Positions 7,511-16,880 of a stretch of 64,000 nucleotides of DNA are shown here, piece by piece; positions within the stretch are counted from its first letter, which is position 1, and every line of letters begins with the position of its first letter. Location of the stretch: positions 1 through 64,000 of the forward strand of contig JAGBTP010000069.1 in assembly GCA_017631255.1 (NCBI GenBank). The letters run 5' to 3'. The notes under the pieces are model-generated. The model had not been told where the DNA came from. It saw only the letters and a list, made by a program, of their open reading frames with translations, and did no database searches. A program made the translations under genes and the position numbers. The DNA is from Alistipes sp. (GTDB taxonomy: Bacteria; Bacteroidota; Bacteroidia; Bacteroidales; Rikenellaceae).

Positions 7511-8341
7511 ATGATTAAGGTAGAGTCGTTAAATTTCGGTTATGCTCCATTTCGCTCGGTGCTGAGTAACATATCGCTCACGCTCGAGCGTGGACATATT
7601 CACGGTCTGCTCGGTTGTAATGGCATCGGCAAGACCACACTTCTTAAACTCATTTGCGGCATCATCCGCCCAAATAGTGGCTCGGTAAGGGTCGACGGTA
7701 TGAACCCCTTTGACCGCAAGGTGGAGATGTTTCGTGAGCTGATGATTATCCCTGAGGAGTTCGACCTGCCAAACATCTCGCTCGAGAAGTATGCCCGCAT
7801 CACAGCGCCATTCTATCCCCGCTTCGATATGGGTCAGATGCTCGGATACTGTCAGGAACTTGGTGTAAGGCCTGAGGAGCGCCTCCACTCAATGTCTATG
7901 GGTCAGCGCAAGAAGGCATACATCGCCTTTGCCTTGGCGTGCAATGTCGAGATGCTGCTTATGGATGAGCCTACCAACGGCCTCGATATCCCATCGAAGA
8001 GCGTGTTCCGTCGTTTATTGGCCGGTTATGTAGACGAGAGGCGTATGGTTGTGATTTCGACTCACCAGGTGGCCGAGGTTGAGCAGCTCCTCGATAATAT
8101 CGTTATCCTCGACACGCAGGGCGTAGCGCTCAATGCCACAACGGCAGAGATTTGCTCGAAACTCAAGTTTGGCAAGGTGTCGGAGGGCGATAAGGTGATA
8201 TATTCGGAGAGTACGATAGCTGGCGATATGGCGGTTATGCACAACGACAACGATGCGGAGACGCAGCTCAACATCGAGCTCCTCTTCAATGCCACCACCA
8301 CCAACCGCAACGAGATAGCCTATGTATTTAATAAAAAGTAG
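7511..8341 (+). CDS. ABC transporter ATP-binding protein
   Basis: A 276-residue ABC ATPase. Visible motifs: Walker A GCNGIGKTT (about 35-43), a Q-loop region, a degenerate signature SMGQRKKAYIAFALA (about 130), Walker B MLLMDEPTNGLD, and the switch-histidine region VVISTHQVAEVE. The roughly 75 C-terminal residues after the nucleotide-binding domain resemble the regulatory tails of multidrug or antibiotic-type exporters. It is first in an operon with two permeases and a YtrA-type GntR regulator. Comparable sets in Firmicutes respond to cell-wall-active compounds; the substrate here is not evident. Expression is probably repressed through the palindrome at the start site. Confidence 0.9.
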   Translation: MIKVESLNFGYAPFRSVLSNISLTLERGHIHGLLGCNGIGKTTLLKLICGIIRPNSGSVRVDGMNPFDRKVEMFRELMIIPEEFDLPNISLEKYARITAPFYPRFDMGQMLGYCQELGVRPEERLHSMSMGQRKKAYIAFALACNVEMLLMDEPTNGLDIPSKSVFRRLLAGYVDERRMVVISTHQVAEVEQLLDNIVILDTQGVALNATTAEICSKLKFGKVSEGDKVIYSESTIAGDMAVMHNDNDAETQLNIELLFNATTTNRNEIAYVFNKK

Positions 8342-8346
8342 TGGTT

Positions 8347-9072
8347 ATGAATAGCTTTTCATTTGGTCGCTTTGGGGCTTTTGCTCGCCACCATTATATG
8401 GTGCAGTTGAAGCAGTATGCTTTCAATATATTGTCGATGTTTGGCATCCCTGCGCTCTTCGGTGTACTTAATAGCGATGTGACGGCGTGGGCATTGATGG
8501 TGGGTCTTATCTACTTTTTTGCTACTTTCGCCTTTTCAAGACTTGCGGTGCAGCCATTGCGTGATGCTAAGATGCGAACACTCGCTATGACGATTCCTGT
8601 GTCGAACTTCGAGCGCTGGCTCTTTATGGTACTCAACAATGCGGTGGTGATGCCTGTGTTGGTGTATGCGATGTCGGTGCTGTCGCTACTCGTAGTGGGT
8701 GTGTTCGATGTCGAGGGTGCGGGCTTTAAGTCTATGCTTACCGACTTGGGCTGGGATATCTTTGCCGTAGGCCCTTATGTCGGTGTGCAGATTGTGGCGG
8801 CGTTGGCCCTCTTTATGAATATCGTCTCGCGCAGAAGCATCCTCCTCTCATATGTCATTGCCTTTGTGGGCTTCTTGCTCCTTATGCAGGTGTTTGTAGG
8901 CTCGTTGGAGATCGCTGAGGAACTGCATCTTGTCTACGATAACACCATTAATATAACTATCGAGGACGAGGAGATGGTGCTTAAGGTGCTCAAGGGTATC
9001 TATTGTGCGATACCTGTGGCGATGTACGGATTGTGTTATGTGGCGCTGCGCCGCAGACAGGTAAAATGGTAG
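8347..9072 (+). CDS. ABC transporter permease subunit, first of a related pair
   Basis: About 241 residues with some five to six predicted membrane segments and no other domain. The ATG at 8347 is preferred over an in-frame GTG at 8341 that overlaps the stop codon of the ATPase gene. It shares landmarks with the next permease: T-[IL]-P-V-S-x2-E-R in the middle, an R-R-x-S pair before the fourth or fifth membrane segment, and a C-terminal tail L-R-[RK]-R-x-[VI]-K. The two probably form a heterodimeric membrane channel driven by the upstream ATPase. No substrate can be assigned. Confidence 0.8.
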   Translation: MNSFSFGRFGAFARHHYMVQLKQYAFNILSMFGIPALFGVLNSDVTAWALMVGLIYFFATFAFSRLAVQPLRDAKMRTLAMTIPVSNFERWLFMVLNNAVVMPVLVYAMSVLSLLVVGVFDVEGAGFKSMLTDLGWDIFAVGPYVGVQIVAALALFMNIVSRRSILLSYVIAFVGFLLLMQVFVGSLEIAEELHLVYDNTINITIEDEEMVLKVLKGIYCAIPVAMYGLCYVALRRRQVKW

Positions 9073-9076
9073 GCTT

Positions 9077-9748
9077 ATGAAGGAGTTTAGTTTTAATAGA
9101 GTGTGGTGGCTCTTCCGTAAGAGCTACACCGAGTATCGCAGGCACTACGCTGCGCTGCTACTCTGGTCCTTTGGCTTTCCACTGCTTCTGGCCTTCATCT
9201 CGCGTGCGGCAGTGACGGCACTTACGGTGGGTAGCACCGTGGCACTTACGGCGATACTCTTTAGTCTCTACATCTCGTTCAAGAGCATCAACGACAAGGG
9301 TTCGGCCATCGTTGGCCTTACGCTGCCCGTGTCGCTTGCGGAGCGTTACTGCTTCATACTGCTCAACACCACGGTGGTGCTGGCGGTGTGGGTAGTGGCG
9401 GTATATTCGCTGTCGGCGTTCATCGCTATGAAGCTACTGCCGTTCGGTGGCGATGGCTATATCGATACCGAGATGATGATGACACTCATATATAAGAATA
9501 AGTATCTCTACATCGGCTTCCTTGGTACGCACGCCGGTATGCTACTTATCAATGTCATAAGGCGCAAGAGTGTCGTAATGCCATATGTGGTGGCTATGGT
9601 GGCGGTGGCGGTGGCGCAGCTCGTTATCGTCGAGTTCTCGCCTGCGGATATGGTGCAGGATGTGAAGATGTGGTGCAATATTGCGTTGGCGGCAGTGGTG
9701 TGGCCCTTGGGTTACTACCTGCTCCGCAAGCGCGAAATAAAGATATAG
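9077..9748 (+). CDS. ABC transporter permease subunit, second of a related pair
   Basis: A 223-residue hydrophobic protein with about six predicted membrane helices. It starts 4 bases after the previous stop. The conserved TLPVSLAERYCFILLNTTVV block lines up with TIPVSNFERWLFMVLNNAVV of the preceding protein. Together with the shared RRKS motif and basic C-terminus, this indicates that the two permeases arose by tandem duplication. It works with the ATPase at 7511-8341; translocated substance unknown. Confidence 0.8.
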   Translation: MKEFSFNRVWWLFRKSYTEYRRHYAALLLWSFGFPLLLAFISRAAVTALTVGSTVALTAILFSLYISFKSINDKGSAIVGLTLPVSLAERYCFILLNTTVVLAVWVVAVYSLSAFIAMKLLPFGGDGYIDTEMMMTLIYKNKYLYIGFLGTHAGMLLINVIRRKSVVMPYVVAMVAVAVAQLVIVEFSPADMVQDVKMWCNIALAAVVWPLGYYLLRKREIKI

Positions 9749-9754
9749 AAGGTT

Positions 9755-10096
9755 ATGCAGTTTTCAGAGGATAAGCCTATATGGCGACAGATTTACGAGC
9801 TGATATCTATGCGCGTGCTTGCGGGTGAGTGGCTCGAGGGCGAGAGGGTGGTGTCGGTAAGGGAGATGGCCACCTCGGTGGGTGTCAACCCCAATACGGT
9901 GATGCGTAGCTACGAGCACTTGGAGGCAGACGGCATCATCTTCAACCGTCGTGGCATAGGTTTCTTTGTCGCCGAAGGTGCGAAGGATCATATCAAGCAG
10001 CTCGAGCGCAAGAAGTTTATGGACGAGGAGCTGCCAAAGCTCAAGGAGCGATTGGCGCATATCGGCCTTACGATCGAGGTACGAGTGAAGGACTAA
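9755..10096 (+). CDS. GntR-family transcriptional regulator, YtrA type
   Basis: A 113-residue protein made of an N-terminal winged helix-turn-helix (about 1-75) and a short helical tail, without the large effector domain of FadR or HutC types; this is the YtrA architecture. Visible: PIWRQIYELISMRVLAGEW, VVSVREMATSVGVNPNTVMRSY (recognition helix), and the wing GIGFFVAEGA. It lies 6 bases after the second permease gene. YtrA regulators normally repress their own ABC operon, and the duplicated palindrome at 7244 and 7448 is the obvious target. The operon ends at the terminator 10119-10146. Confidence 0.92.
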   Translation: MQFSEDKPIWRQIYELISMRVLAGEWLEGERVVSVREMATSVGVNPNTVMRSYEHLEADGIIFNRRGIGFFVAEGAKDHIKQLERKKFMDEELPKLKERLAHIGLTIEVRVKD

Positions 10097-10118
10097 TATC
10101 TCTTATTTTTATAAATTG

Positions 10119-10146
10119 AAGGGGAGGGGGCAATTCCCCTCCCCTT
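10119..10146 (+). terminator. Intrinsic terminator of the ABC/GntR operon
   Basis: AAGGGGAGGGG pairs perfectly with CCCCTCCCCTT around a 6-base loop, followed by TTTGCTATTT. It lies 22 bases after the GntR stop. Confidence 0.8.
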
Positions 10147-10256
10147 TGCTATTTAAGTTTTTATTTATATCGTTGCTCTCCGATTGAAAAACGACACACA
10201 AATAACATTAACTAAACACATTATAAGAAAACTTTACTTACTACTAAGCAAAAAAA

Positions 10257-10290
10257 ATAGGGGTGTTCGACTTTGGTCGGACATCCCTAT
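10257..10290. terminator. Bidirectional terminator between GntR operon and yjdM
   Basis: ATAGGG.TGT.CGAC pairs with its complement around TTTG. The hairpin has A/T runs on both sides: minus-strand tail TATTTTTTTTGC, plus-strand tail TATTTTTG. It lies 24 bases after the yjdM stop. Confidence 0.8.
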
Positions 10291-10314
10291 TTTTGTAGCA
10301 CACAAGTGCTATCG

Positions 10315-10644
10315 TTACTTCTTGAGGAAGCAGGTCTTGAGGACGATGCTGCTGCCATCAATCTTACAATCAACCTCCTCTGGGTTGTCGGTAAGCTTGA
10401 TGCTCTTTACCTTTGTGCCTCGCTTGATAACCATCGACGAGCCCTTAACCTTGAGGTCCTTGATAACTGTCACAGCGTCGCCATCGCAGAGCTCTGCGCC
10501 GTTGCTGTCGCGTGCAACAGTGTCTGCCTCAGTGCTCTCCTCGCCTGGGTTGAACTCGTGACCGCAGTCAGGACATACATTTAGTGAGCCATCGAAATAG
10601 GTGTTTTCGCCACCGCACTTGGGGCATGAAGGTGTGTTTGTCAT
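10315..10644 (-). CDS. yjdM: Zinc-ribbon protein YjdM (PhnA family)
   Basis: A 109-residue protein. An N-terminal zinc ribbon (CPKCGGENTYFDG..NVCPDCGHEF) is followed by a small beta-barrel PhnA domain with GDAVTVIKDLKVKGSSMVIKR. Length and sequence fit the widespread YjdM/PhnA family. Despite the historical name the Escherichia coli protein is not part of phosphonate cleavage and its role is unsettled. It stands alone with its own terminator and a possible promoter just upstream. Confidence 0.93.
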   Translation of the reverse strand: MTNTPSCPKCGGENTYFDGSLNVCPDCGHEFNPGEESTEADTVARDSNGAELCDGDAVTVIKDLKVKGSSMVIKRGTKVKSIKLTDNPEEVDCKIDGSSIVLKTCFLKK

Positions 10645-10669
10645 CTCTTTATAAGTTTAGAATTTGGTG

Positions 10670-10677
10670 CAAAAGTA
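10670..10677 (-). promoter_or_regulatory. Possible -7 box of yjdM
   Basis: TACTTTTG on the minus strand resembles TAnnTTTG, 26 bases before the yjdM ATG. No well-spaced -33 box was found. Confidence 0.4.
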
Positions 10678-10843
10678 CACAAATTTTGCAAACTATCCAC
10701 CCCGATACGCGAAATAGTTGTTCGTGCGCGCCTCCATTGCCGAGGTGTGAAGGTCATCGTCGGTGATGATTATCGAGCTTCGCTGGTGATAGATTCCTCG
10801 CTTTGGCACCCTCCATTGTTGAAAACTTTTCATATTGCGTGCG

Positions 10844-10873
10844 TTGTAAATCCATAAAAAATTGCTACATTTG
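10844..10873 (+). promoter_or_regulatory. Promoter of plsC
   Basis: TACATTTG at 10866-10873 with TTG at 10844-10846, 19 bases apart. It lies 40 bases before the plsC ATG. Confidence 0.75.
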
Positions 10874-10913
10874 CACGATTTGAACTATTTGTACGATTCT
10901 AACAGCGTTTATT

Positions 10914-11642
10914 ATGTTAACTATCCTCTATTACCTCGTTTGTTTGCTCGTTGCCCTCGTGTTGTATGTGGCATCGTTCATCGCCCTTGTGGTGTGCTAT
11001 CCATTTGATAAAAAGCGCTTTGTGGTGCATCGACTCTCAAAGTGGATCACAGATGTGGTCTTCGGTCTTGCGCCTAAGATGAAGCGTGAGGTGGTCGGTA
11101 TGGAGAATATCGACCCGACGAAGGCTTATGTTATGGTGCTTAACCATAACTCGATGGTCGACATCCTCAGCATCTATAACTTGCCGCTCGTCTTTAAGTG
11201 GGTGTCGAAGAAGGAGGTATATAGAATCCCTATCGTTGGCCGTCTGCTCTTTGCACATGGCGATATCGTCATTAACCGTGCAAGTGCCAAGGAGGCGATG
11301 CAGCTCGTTCACACACGAGGTAAGGAGTGGCTCGCTAAGGGTGCTTCGGTATCTATCTTCCCTGAGGGCACACGCTCGAAGGATGGACAGATTCATAACT
11401 TTAAGGCTGGTGCCTTCATCTTGGCCAAGGATGCTGAGGTGCCAATCCTGCCTATCGTCCTCGACGGCACCAATACTATGACTCGCAAGGGCTGGTTGAT
11501 TAATTGGAGCAATAAGATAACCATTAAGGTATTGCCTCCAATCCCAGCGGAGGAGGTGCGCAGCCGTGATATCAAGGATGTGATGACTCAGGTGCGTGAG
11601 GATATGGTAGAGGTGTTGGCTGAGATACGCGCTGCGAAGTAG
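10914..11642 (+). CDS. plsC: 1-acyl-sn-glycerol-3-phosphate acyltransferase
   Basis: A 242-residue membrane-associated enzyme that adds the second acyl chain in phosphatidate synthesis. It has an N-terminal membrane segment (about 3-27), the catalytic H-x4-D motif (NHNSMVD, about residue 79) and the substrate-binding FPEGTRS (about 150). The order and spacing are those of PlsC. It is preceded by its own promoter and lies 60 bases upstream of parE with no terminator seen between, so some read-through is possible. Confidence 0.94.
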   Translation: MLTILYYLVCLLVALVLYVASFIALVVCYPFDKKRFVVHRLSKWITDVVFGLAPKMKREVVGMENIDPTKAYVMVLNHNSMVDILSIYNLPLVFKWVSKKEVYRIPIVGRLLFAHGDIVINRASAKEAMQLVHTRGKEWLAKGASVSIFPEGTRSKDGQIHNFKAGAFILAKDAEVPILPIVLDGTNTMTRKGWLINWSNKITIKVLPPIPAEEVRSRDIKDVMTQVREDMVEVLAEIRAAK

Positions 11643-11702
11643 TTGCAGTGGTTGCAGGAGTGAGGAGATTGTAGTTTAGAAGGAAAGAGTTGAAAATATA
11701 GT

Positions 11703-13580
11703 ATGGCAGAACAGCAGAGTTTGGAAAATCAGGTGGCGTCGTATGACAAAGATGCGATTATCACGCTATCGCCTCGTGAACATATACGCCTCCGACCAGG
11801 TATGTACATCGGAAAGCTCGGTGACGGAACGCAGTCCGACGACGGTATCTATGTGCTTATCAAGGAGATCGTAGATAACTCCATCGATGAGTTTATTATG
11901 GGCGCTGGTAAGCGCATCGAGATAACCATCGAGGGCGATAAGGTCACGGTTAGGGACTATGGTCGTGGTATTCCGTTGGAGGCGCTTGCCGATGCGGTGA
12001 GCAAGATGAATACGGGTGGTAAGTATGGCGGCGATGCTTTCAAGAAGACCGTGGGTCTGAATGGCGTCGGCGTCAAGGCTGTTAATATGCTGTCGAGTCA
12101 CTTCCTCGCCCGCTCGGTGCGTAATGGCGAGGCGCGTACGGTAACCTTTTCAAAGGGCTTGGAGCTCACCGATAGAAGGGAGAGTGGCGTTGCGGAGGCT
12201 AATGGTACATATGTGGAGTTCGTGGTCGACACCGAGGTCTTTGGCTCGTATAGCTATAACCTCGAGTTTGTCGAGCAGATGGTTAAGAACTACACCTACC
12301 TCAACCTCGGCCTTACGGTTGTGCTCAACGGCAAGCCATACCTCTCGAAGAATGGCCTTTTGGACCTTGTGAACGACAACCTTTCGAGTGAGCCTCTCTA
12401 CGCCCCTGTGCATATTTCGGGCGAGGATGTCGAGGTGGTTATCACGCACGGCAATGGCTATGGCGAGACATACTACTCCTTTGTCAATGGCCAGTACACA
12501 CCTCAGGGCGGTACGCATCAGGCGGCCTTTCGTGAGGCTATTGCTAAGACTATCAAGGAGTTCTATCATAAGGACTATGAGCCTGCCGACATCCGTACTT
12601 CGATTATTGCCGCTATTTCGGTAAGAGTCGACGACCCTGTATTTGAGTCGCAGACTAAGACTAAACTCGGCTCGAGAGATAAGGAGGAGGGCGTTACGAT
12701 GCGTCAGTTTGTGGGTGACTTCCTTGCTACGAACTTGGATAACTACCTACATAAGCACCCCGATGCTGCGCAGGCATTGCAGCGCAAGATTGTGGAGAAT
12801 GAGAAGGAGCGCAAGGCTATTTCGGGCGTGCAAAAGAAGGCGCGTGAGGCGGCAAAGAAGGTGTCGCTCAATAATAAGAAACTGCGCGACTGTAAGGTAC
12901 ACTATACCGATAAGCACGAACTTGCTGAGCAGACGATGATATTCATCACCGAGGGTAACTCTGCGTCGGGCTCTATCACCTCGTCACGCGACCCTCGCAC
13001 GCAGGCGGTATTCTCGCTCCGAGGTAAGCCGCTCAACTGCTACGGCCTCACTAAGCGCGTGGTCTACGAGAATGAGGAGTTTAACCTCTTGCAGGCGGCG
13101 CTCAACATCGAGGAGGATATGGAGAACTTGCGTTACAACAAGGTCATCATCGCAACCGATGCCGATGTCGACGGTATGCACATCCGTCTGCTGCTCACTT
13201 CGTTCTTCTTGCAGTTCTTCCCCGATGTGATTCGCAAGGGTCACCTCTACATCTTGCAGACGCCTCTATTCCGTGTCCGCAATAAGAAGGAGACGCACTA
13301 CTGCTATACCGACGAGGAGCGTGTTGCGGCGATTAAGAAGTGCGGCGCTCAGGCTGAGATTACGCGATTCAAGGGTCTTGGTGAGATATCGGCAGCGGAG
13401 TTCAAGGAGTTCATCGGCGATGGTATGCGCCTCGATAGGGTGCGCCTGACCAAGGATGATCCTATTGGTGACTTGCTCGCCTTCTATATGGGTAAGAATA
13501 CGCCCGATAGAAAGGACTTCATCGTGGATAACCTACGCGTGGAGGAGGATATTGTCGAAAACCTGAAAATGCTTGACTAA
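11703..13580 (+). CDS. parE: DNA topoisomerase IV subunit B
   Basis: A 625-residue type IIA topoisomerase ATPase subunit. It carries a GHKL ATPase domain ([38 protein letters not shown]), a transducer domain, and a TOPRIM region with EGNSASGS and the metal site [10 protein letters not shown]. The ending RFKGLGE leads into the C-terminal contact segment. The length matches the short ParE form and it lacks the insert of proteobacterial GyrB. The stop TAA shares its last base with the ATG of parC (TAATG), so the two subunits are translationally coupled. It relaxes and decatenates DNA together with ParC. Assignment to topoisomerase IV rather than gyrase rests on length and Bacteroidota convention. 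Confidence 0.93.
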   Translation: MAEQQSLENQVASYDKDAIITLSPREHIRLRPGMYIGKLGDGTQSDDGIYVLIKEIVDNSIDEFIMGAGKRIEITIEGDKVTVRDYGRGIPLEALADAVSKMNTGGKYGGDAFKKTVGLNGVGVKAVNMLSSHFLARSVRNGEARTVTFSKGLELTDRRESGVAEANGTYVEFVVDTEVFGSYSYNLEFVEQMVKNYTYLNLGLTVVLNGKPYLSKNGLLDLVNDNLSSEPLYAPVHISGEDVEVVITHGNGYGETYYSFVNGQYTPQGGTHQAAFREAIAKTIKEFYHKDYEPADIRTSIIAAISVRVDDPVFESQTKTKLGSRDKEEGVTMRQFVGDFLATNLDNYLHKHPDAAQALQRKIVENEKERKAISGVQKKAREAAKKVSLNNKKLRDCKVHYTDKHELAEQTMIFITEGNSASGSITSSRDPRTQAVFSLRGKPLNCYGLTKRVVYENEEFNLLQAALNIEEDMENLRYNKVIIATDADVDGMHIRLLLTSFFLQFFPDVIRKGHLYILQTPLFRVRNKKETHYCYTDEERVAAIKKCGAQAEITRFKGLGEISAAEFKEFIGDGMRLDRVRLTKDDPIGDLLAFYMGKNTPDRKDFIVDNLRVEEDIVENLKMLD

Positions 13581-16336
13581 TGGAGGATAAGAGAGATATT
13601 ATTGAGGCCGAAGAGTCTCAGGTTGAGGGTGATGTTGTCGCTCAGGAGGAGACAGACCTCGATGTTGCGGACGATGCGCCTAAGGGTAAGTACGATGCGC
13701 TGACCTCGGCAGAGGATAGCTCGCGTCGTCTTACGGGTATGTATAAGAATTGGTTTTTGGACTACGCGTCGTATGTTATCCTCGAGCGTGCTGTGCCGCA
13801 CTTGGCAGATGGCCTTAAGCCCGTACAGCGTCGTATCCTTCACGCAATGAAGTGCGTCGAGGATGGACGCTACAATAAGGTGGCAAATGTCGTGGGTCAG
13901 GCTATGCAGTACCACCCTCACGGTGATGCCTCTATCAAGGATGCGCTGGTGCAGCTCGGTCAGAAGGGCTTGCTCATCGATATGCAGGGTAACTGGGGTA
14001 ATATCCTTACGGGTGACGAGGCTGCTGCGGCCCGATATATCGAGGCGCGTCTGTCGAAGTTTGCGCTCGATGTGGTCTATAACAAGAAGACCACGGAGTG
14101 GATGCTCGCCTACGACGGTCGTAAGGAGGAGCCTGTGACGCTGCCCGTTAAGTTCCCGCTGCTTCTGGCGCAGGGCGCTGATGGTATCGCCGTAGGTCTG
14201 GCGTCGAAGATTCTGCCACACAACTTTGTAGAGCTTATTAACGCATCCATCGCCTACCTTCGTGGCGAGGAGTTTATGCTCCTGCCAGACTTCCCAACGG
14301 GCGGTATTATGGATGCAACGAACTATAACGATGGCCTTCGTGGTGGCTCGGTGCGTGTTCGTGCCCGCATCTCGAAGATTGACAAGCGCACGCTCGCCAT
14401 CACCGAGATTCCATATACCACGACCTCGGAGTCGATTAAGGAGTCGATTATCAAGGCCAACGACAAGGGTAAGATTAAGATTAAGAAGGTTGATGACAAT
14501 ACGGCCGAAAAGGTGGAGATTGTCATCCAGGTGGCAGCCGACGAGTCGTCGGATAAGACCATCGACGCATTGTACGCCTTTACGGATTGCGAGGTGTCGA
14601 TATCGCCAAATGCCTGCGTAATTGTCGACAATAAGCCTGTGTTTATGGGCGTTAGCGACATCTTGCGCCACTCGACCGACCACACCAAGGAGTTGCTTCG
14701 TAGGGAGCTTGAGATTAAGCTCAATGAGCTAAACGAGGCTTGGCACGCAGCGTCGCTCGAGCGTATTTTCATCGAGAATAAACTCTATCAGCTCATCGAG
14801 GGTTGCCGCACACGCGAGGCGGCGTACGAGGCGGTGGATAAGGGACTTGAGCCATTCAAGTCGAGCCTTCGTCGTGAGGTGACAATCGAGGATGTGCAGC
14901 GACTCACGGAGCTTAAGTTCATCCGTATCTCGCGCTACGACTCGGATAAGGCCGATAATGAGATTAAGCAGATTGAGGCCGACATCAAGCACACAAAGCA
15001 CGACCTTGCGCACCTCGTGGAGTACACCATTGCCTACTTCGAGCGCATCAAGGCTAAGTATGGCGAGGGCAAGGAGCGCCGCACGGAGATTCGTGCCTTC
15101 GACGCTATCGAGGCGTGGAAGGTGGCATCGTCGAACGCAAAGCTCTATGTCGATAGGGCGGAGGGCTTCTTCGGTATGGGTAAGAGTATGAAGGATGCGG
15201 AGTTTGTATGCGACTGCTCGAACCTCGACGATGTGATTATCATCCTCAAGGATGGCCGCTATAAGATTACCAAGATTTCCGAAAAGGCCTTCTTCGACAA
15301 GGGTATCTACTACATAGGCATCTACAAGCGCAACGACGAGCGTACTATATATAATATGCTCTATCGTGACGGTAGGGGTGGTGCGATAATGATGAAGCGC
15401 TGTGCCATTAAGTCGGTAACGCGCGACAAGGAGTACGACCTTACAAAGGGCACACCCAAGAGCGAACTGTTATACCTCTCGGTTAACCCTAATGGTGAGG
15501 CTGAGGTGCTCCGCTTGTACCTGCGCCCAAGGGCAAGGCTTAAGAAGTGCATCATCGATGTGGATCTTGCAACGCTCGCAATTAAGGGTCGCCAGAGTGT
15601 TGGTAACCTTGTTACGCGCTACTCGATAAACAAGATTGTGGTCAAGGAGCGTGGTGCCTCGACCCTCGGTGGCCAAAATATCTGGTACGACGAGGATGTG
15701 CGCCGTCTCAATGCCGATGGCAGAGGTATCCTGCTCGGTGAGTTCAAGGGCGATGATAAGATTGTGGTGTGGACTGCCAAGAATCAGTACTACATTACGG
15801 GTTACGACATCCAGCAGCACTTCCCTGATGATGCTATCCGTGTGGAGCGATATGTGGCGGGTAGGGTATATGCCCTCTGCTACTACGACGGCGAGCAGAA
15901 CTACTACTATATGAAGCGCTTCCAGCTGGAGGCCAGCGATAAGATTCAGGCGTTCCTCGAGGAGGGTGCTCCTATGCGCTTCGTGGCTATGTGCTACCGC
16001 AAGGGTGCCACTCTGGAGGTTGTCTTTGGCGGTCAGCACGCGCAGCGCCCCGTTGAGATGGTCGATGTCGATGAGTTTATCGGCATCAAGAGCCATAGGG
16101 CCAAGGGTAAGCGCATTACGACATACGAAGTGGAGTCGCTCCGCTTCATCGAACCAGAGATTGAGGATGAGGAGATTGAGGATGAGGCAGCAGAACTTGT
16201 TGAGGGCGAGGATGATGGCCTCGATATCGGCGATATCGTCGGTGACGAGATTACGGCGCAGCCCGATGTCGATTACAGCTCACGCCTCGAGGGTGAGGAT
16301 GTCGGCTTTTCGGCATCACAGCTCGACCTCTTTTAA
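13580..16336 (+). CDS. parC: DNA topoisomerase IV subunit A
   Basis: A 918-residue breakage-reunion subunit. The catalytic tyrosine is in AARYIEARL (Tyr153). The N-terminal winged helix has LADGLKPVQRRILHAM and the tower region QYHPHGDASI. The C-terminal half (about 520-830) is a diverged beta-propeller. The last 70 residues are very acidic (EIEDEEIEDEAAELVEGEDDG), as often seen in this phylum. It overlaps parE by one base and is followed 18 bases on by aroK. Subunit name by pairing with parE; a gyrase A role is less likely. Confidence 0.93.
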   Translation: MEDKRDIIEAEESQVEGDVVAQEETDLDVADDAPKGKYDALTSAEDSSRRLTGMYKNWFLDYASYVILERAVPHLADGLKPVQRRILHAMKCVEDGRYNKVANVVGQAMQYHPHGDASIKDALVQLGQKGLLIDMQGNWGNILTGDEAAAARYIEARLSKFALDVVYNKKTTEWMLAYDGRKEEPVTLPVKFPLLLAQGADGIAVGLASKILPHNFVELINASIAYLRGEEFMLLPDFPTGGIMDATNYNDGLRGGSVRVRARISKIDKRTLAITEIPYTTTSESIKESIIKANDKGKIKIKKVDDNTAEKVEIVIQVAADESSDKTIDALYAFTDCEVSISPNACVIVDNKPVFMGVSDILRHSTDHTKELLRRELEIKLNELNEAWHAASLERIFIENKLYQLIEGCRTREAAYEAVDKGLEPFKSSLRREVTIEDVQRLTELKFIRISRYDSDKADNEIKQIEADIKHTKHDLAHLVEYTIAYFERIKAKYGEGKERRTEIRAFDAIEAWKVASSNAKLYVDRAEGFFGMGKSMKDAEFVCDCSNLDDVIIILKDGRYKITKISEKAFFDKGIYYIGIYKRNDERTIYNMLYRDGRGGAIMMKRCAIKSVTRDKEYDLTKGTPKSELLYLSVNPNGEAEVLRLYLRPRARLKKCIIDVDLATLAIKGRQSVGNLVTRYSINKIVVKERGASTLGGQNIWYDEDVRRLNADGRGILLGEFKGDDKIVVWTAKNQYYITGYDIQQHFPDDAIRVERYVAGRVYALCYYDGEQNYYYMKRFQLEASDKIQAFLEEGAPMRFVAMCYRKGATLEVVFGGQHAQRPVEMVDVDEFIGIKSHRAKGKRITTYEVESLRFIEPEIEDEEIEDEAAELVEGEDDGLDIGDIVGDEITAQPDVDYSSRLEGEDVGFSASQLDLF

Positions 16337-16354
16337 GATATAAAGTTTTAGGCT

Positions 16355-16876
16355 ATGCTCATCTTCTTGGTTGGATACGCAGGTTCTGGTAAGAGTTCTA
16401 TGGGTAAGCGCCTTGCGCGTATGCTCGGTGTAAGGTATGTCGATACCGATAGGCTTATCGAGGAGAGTGTCGGCGCCTCGGTTGCCGATATCTTCTACTA
16501 CGAGGGCGAGGAGTACTTCCGTCGTTCGGAGAGGGAGGTCATCGAGAGACTCGTGGAGGAGAGGTTTGAGGGCGTTGTAGCTACGGGTGGCGGCCTTGCT
16601 GCCTGGGGTGACAATATGGAGCGTATGAACAAGGTGGGAGAGACCATCTACCTGCGTCGCACGCCGGAGCAGATAATGTCGCGCCTCTCGGACTACGGTA
16701 GGGAGAAGAGACCTATGTTTCGTGGTAAGAGCGACGAGGAGCTCGTTGCCTTTATGCGTGAACATATGGCAGAGCGTGAACCACACTACCTGAAGGCTAA
16801 GATGGTGGTGGAGTGTAGTAGTATGAGTGATAGCGAGGCCCTCGATGTTATTGCGGAGGGCGTAAAGCGAGATTAG
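16355..16876 (+). CDS. aroK: Shikimate kinase
   Basis: A 173-residue P-loop kinase that phosphorylates shikimate at the 3-hydroxyl. Visible: Walker A GYAGSGKSSMGKRLA (about 7-21), the shikimate-binding DTDRLIEE (about 33-40), FRRSEREVIERL (conserved FRxxE), and GGGLA for the third substrate contact (about 79). Length is typical. It sits 18 bases after parC and 4 bases before murI, so it is probably the third gene of a parE-parC-aroK-murI transcript. The next chorismate-pathway genes, aroA and aroC, lie about 32 kb away. Confidence 0.95.
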   Translation: MLIFLVGYAGSGKSSMGKRLARMLGVRYVDTDRLIEESVGASVADIFYYEGEEYFRRSEREVIERLVEERFEGVVATGGGLAAWGDNMERMNKVGETIYLRRTPEQIMSRLSDYGREKRPMFRGKSDEELVAFMREHMAEREPHYLKAKMVVECSSMSDSEALDVIAEGVKRD

Positions 16877-16880
16877 GTAT

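Noticed and set aside
13577..14683. Open frame of 368 codons on the minus strand opposite parC.
   Set aside because: It lies entirely inside the confident parC gene, has no recognisable family, and such antisense frames arise from the codon bias of this genome.
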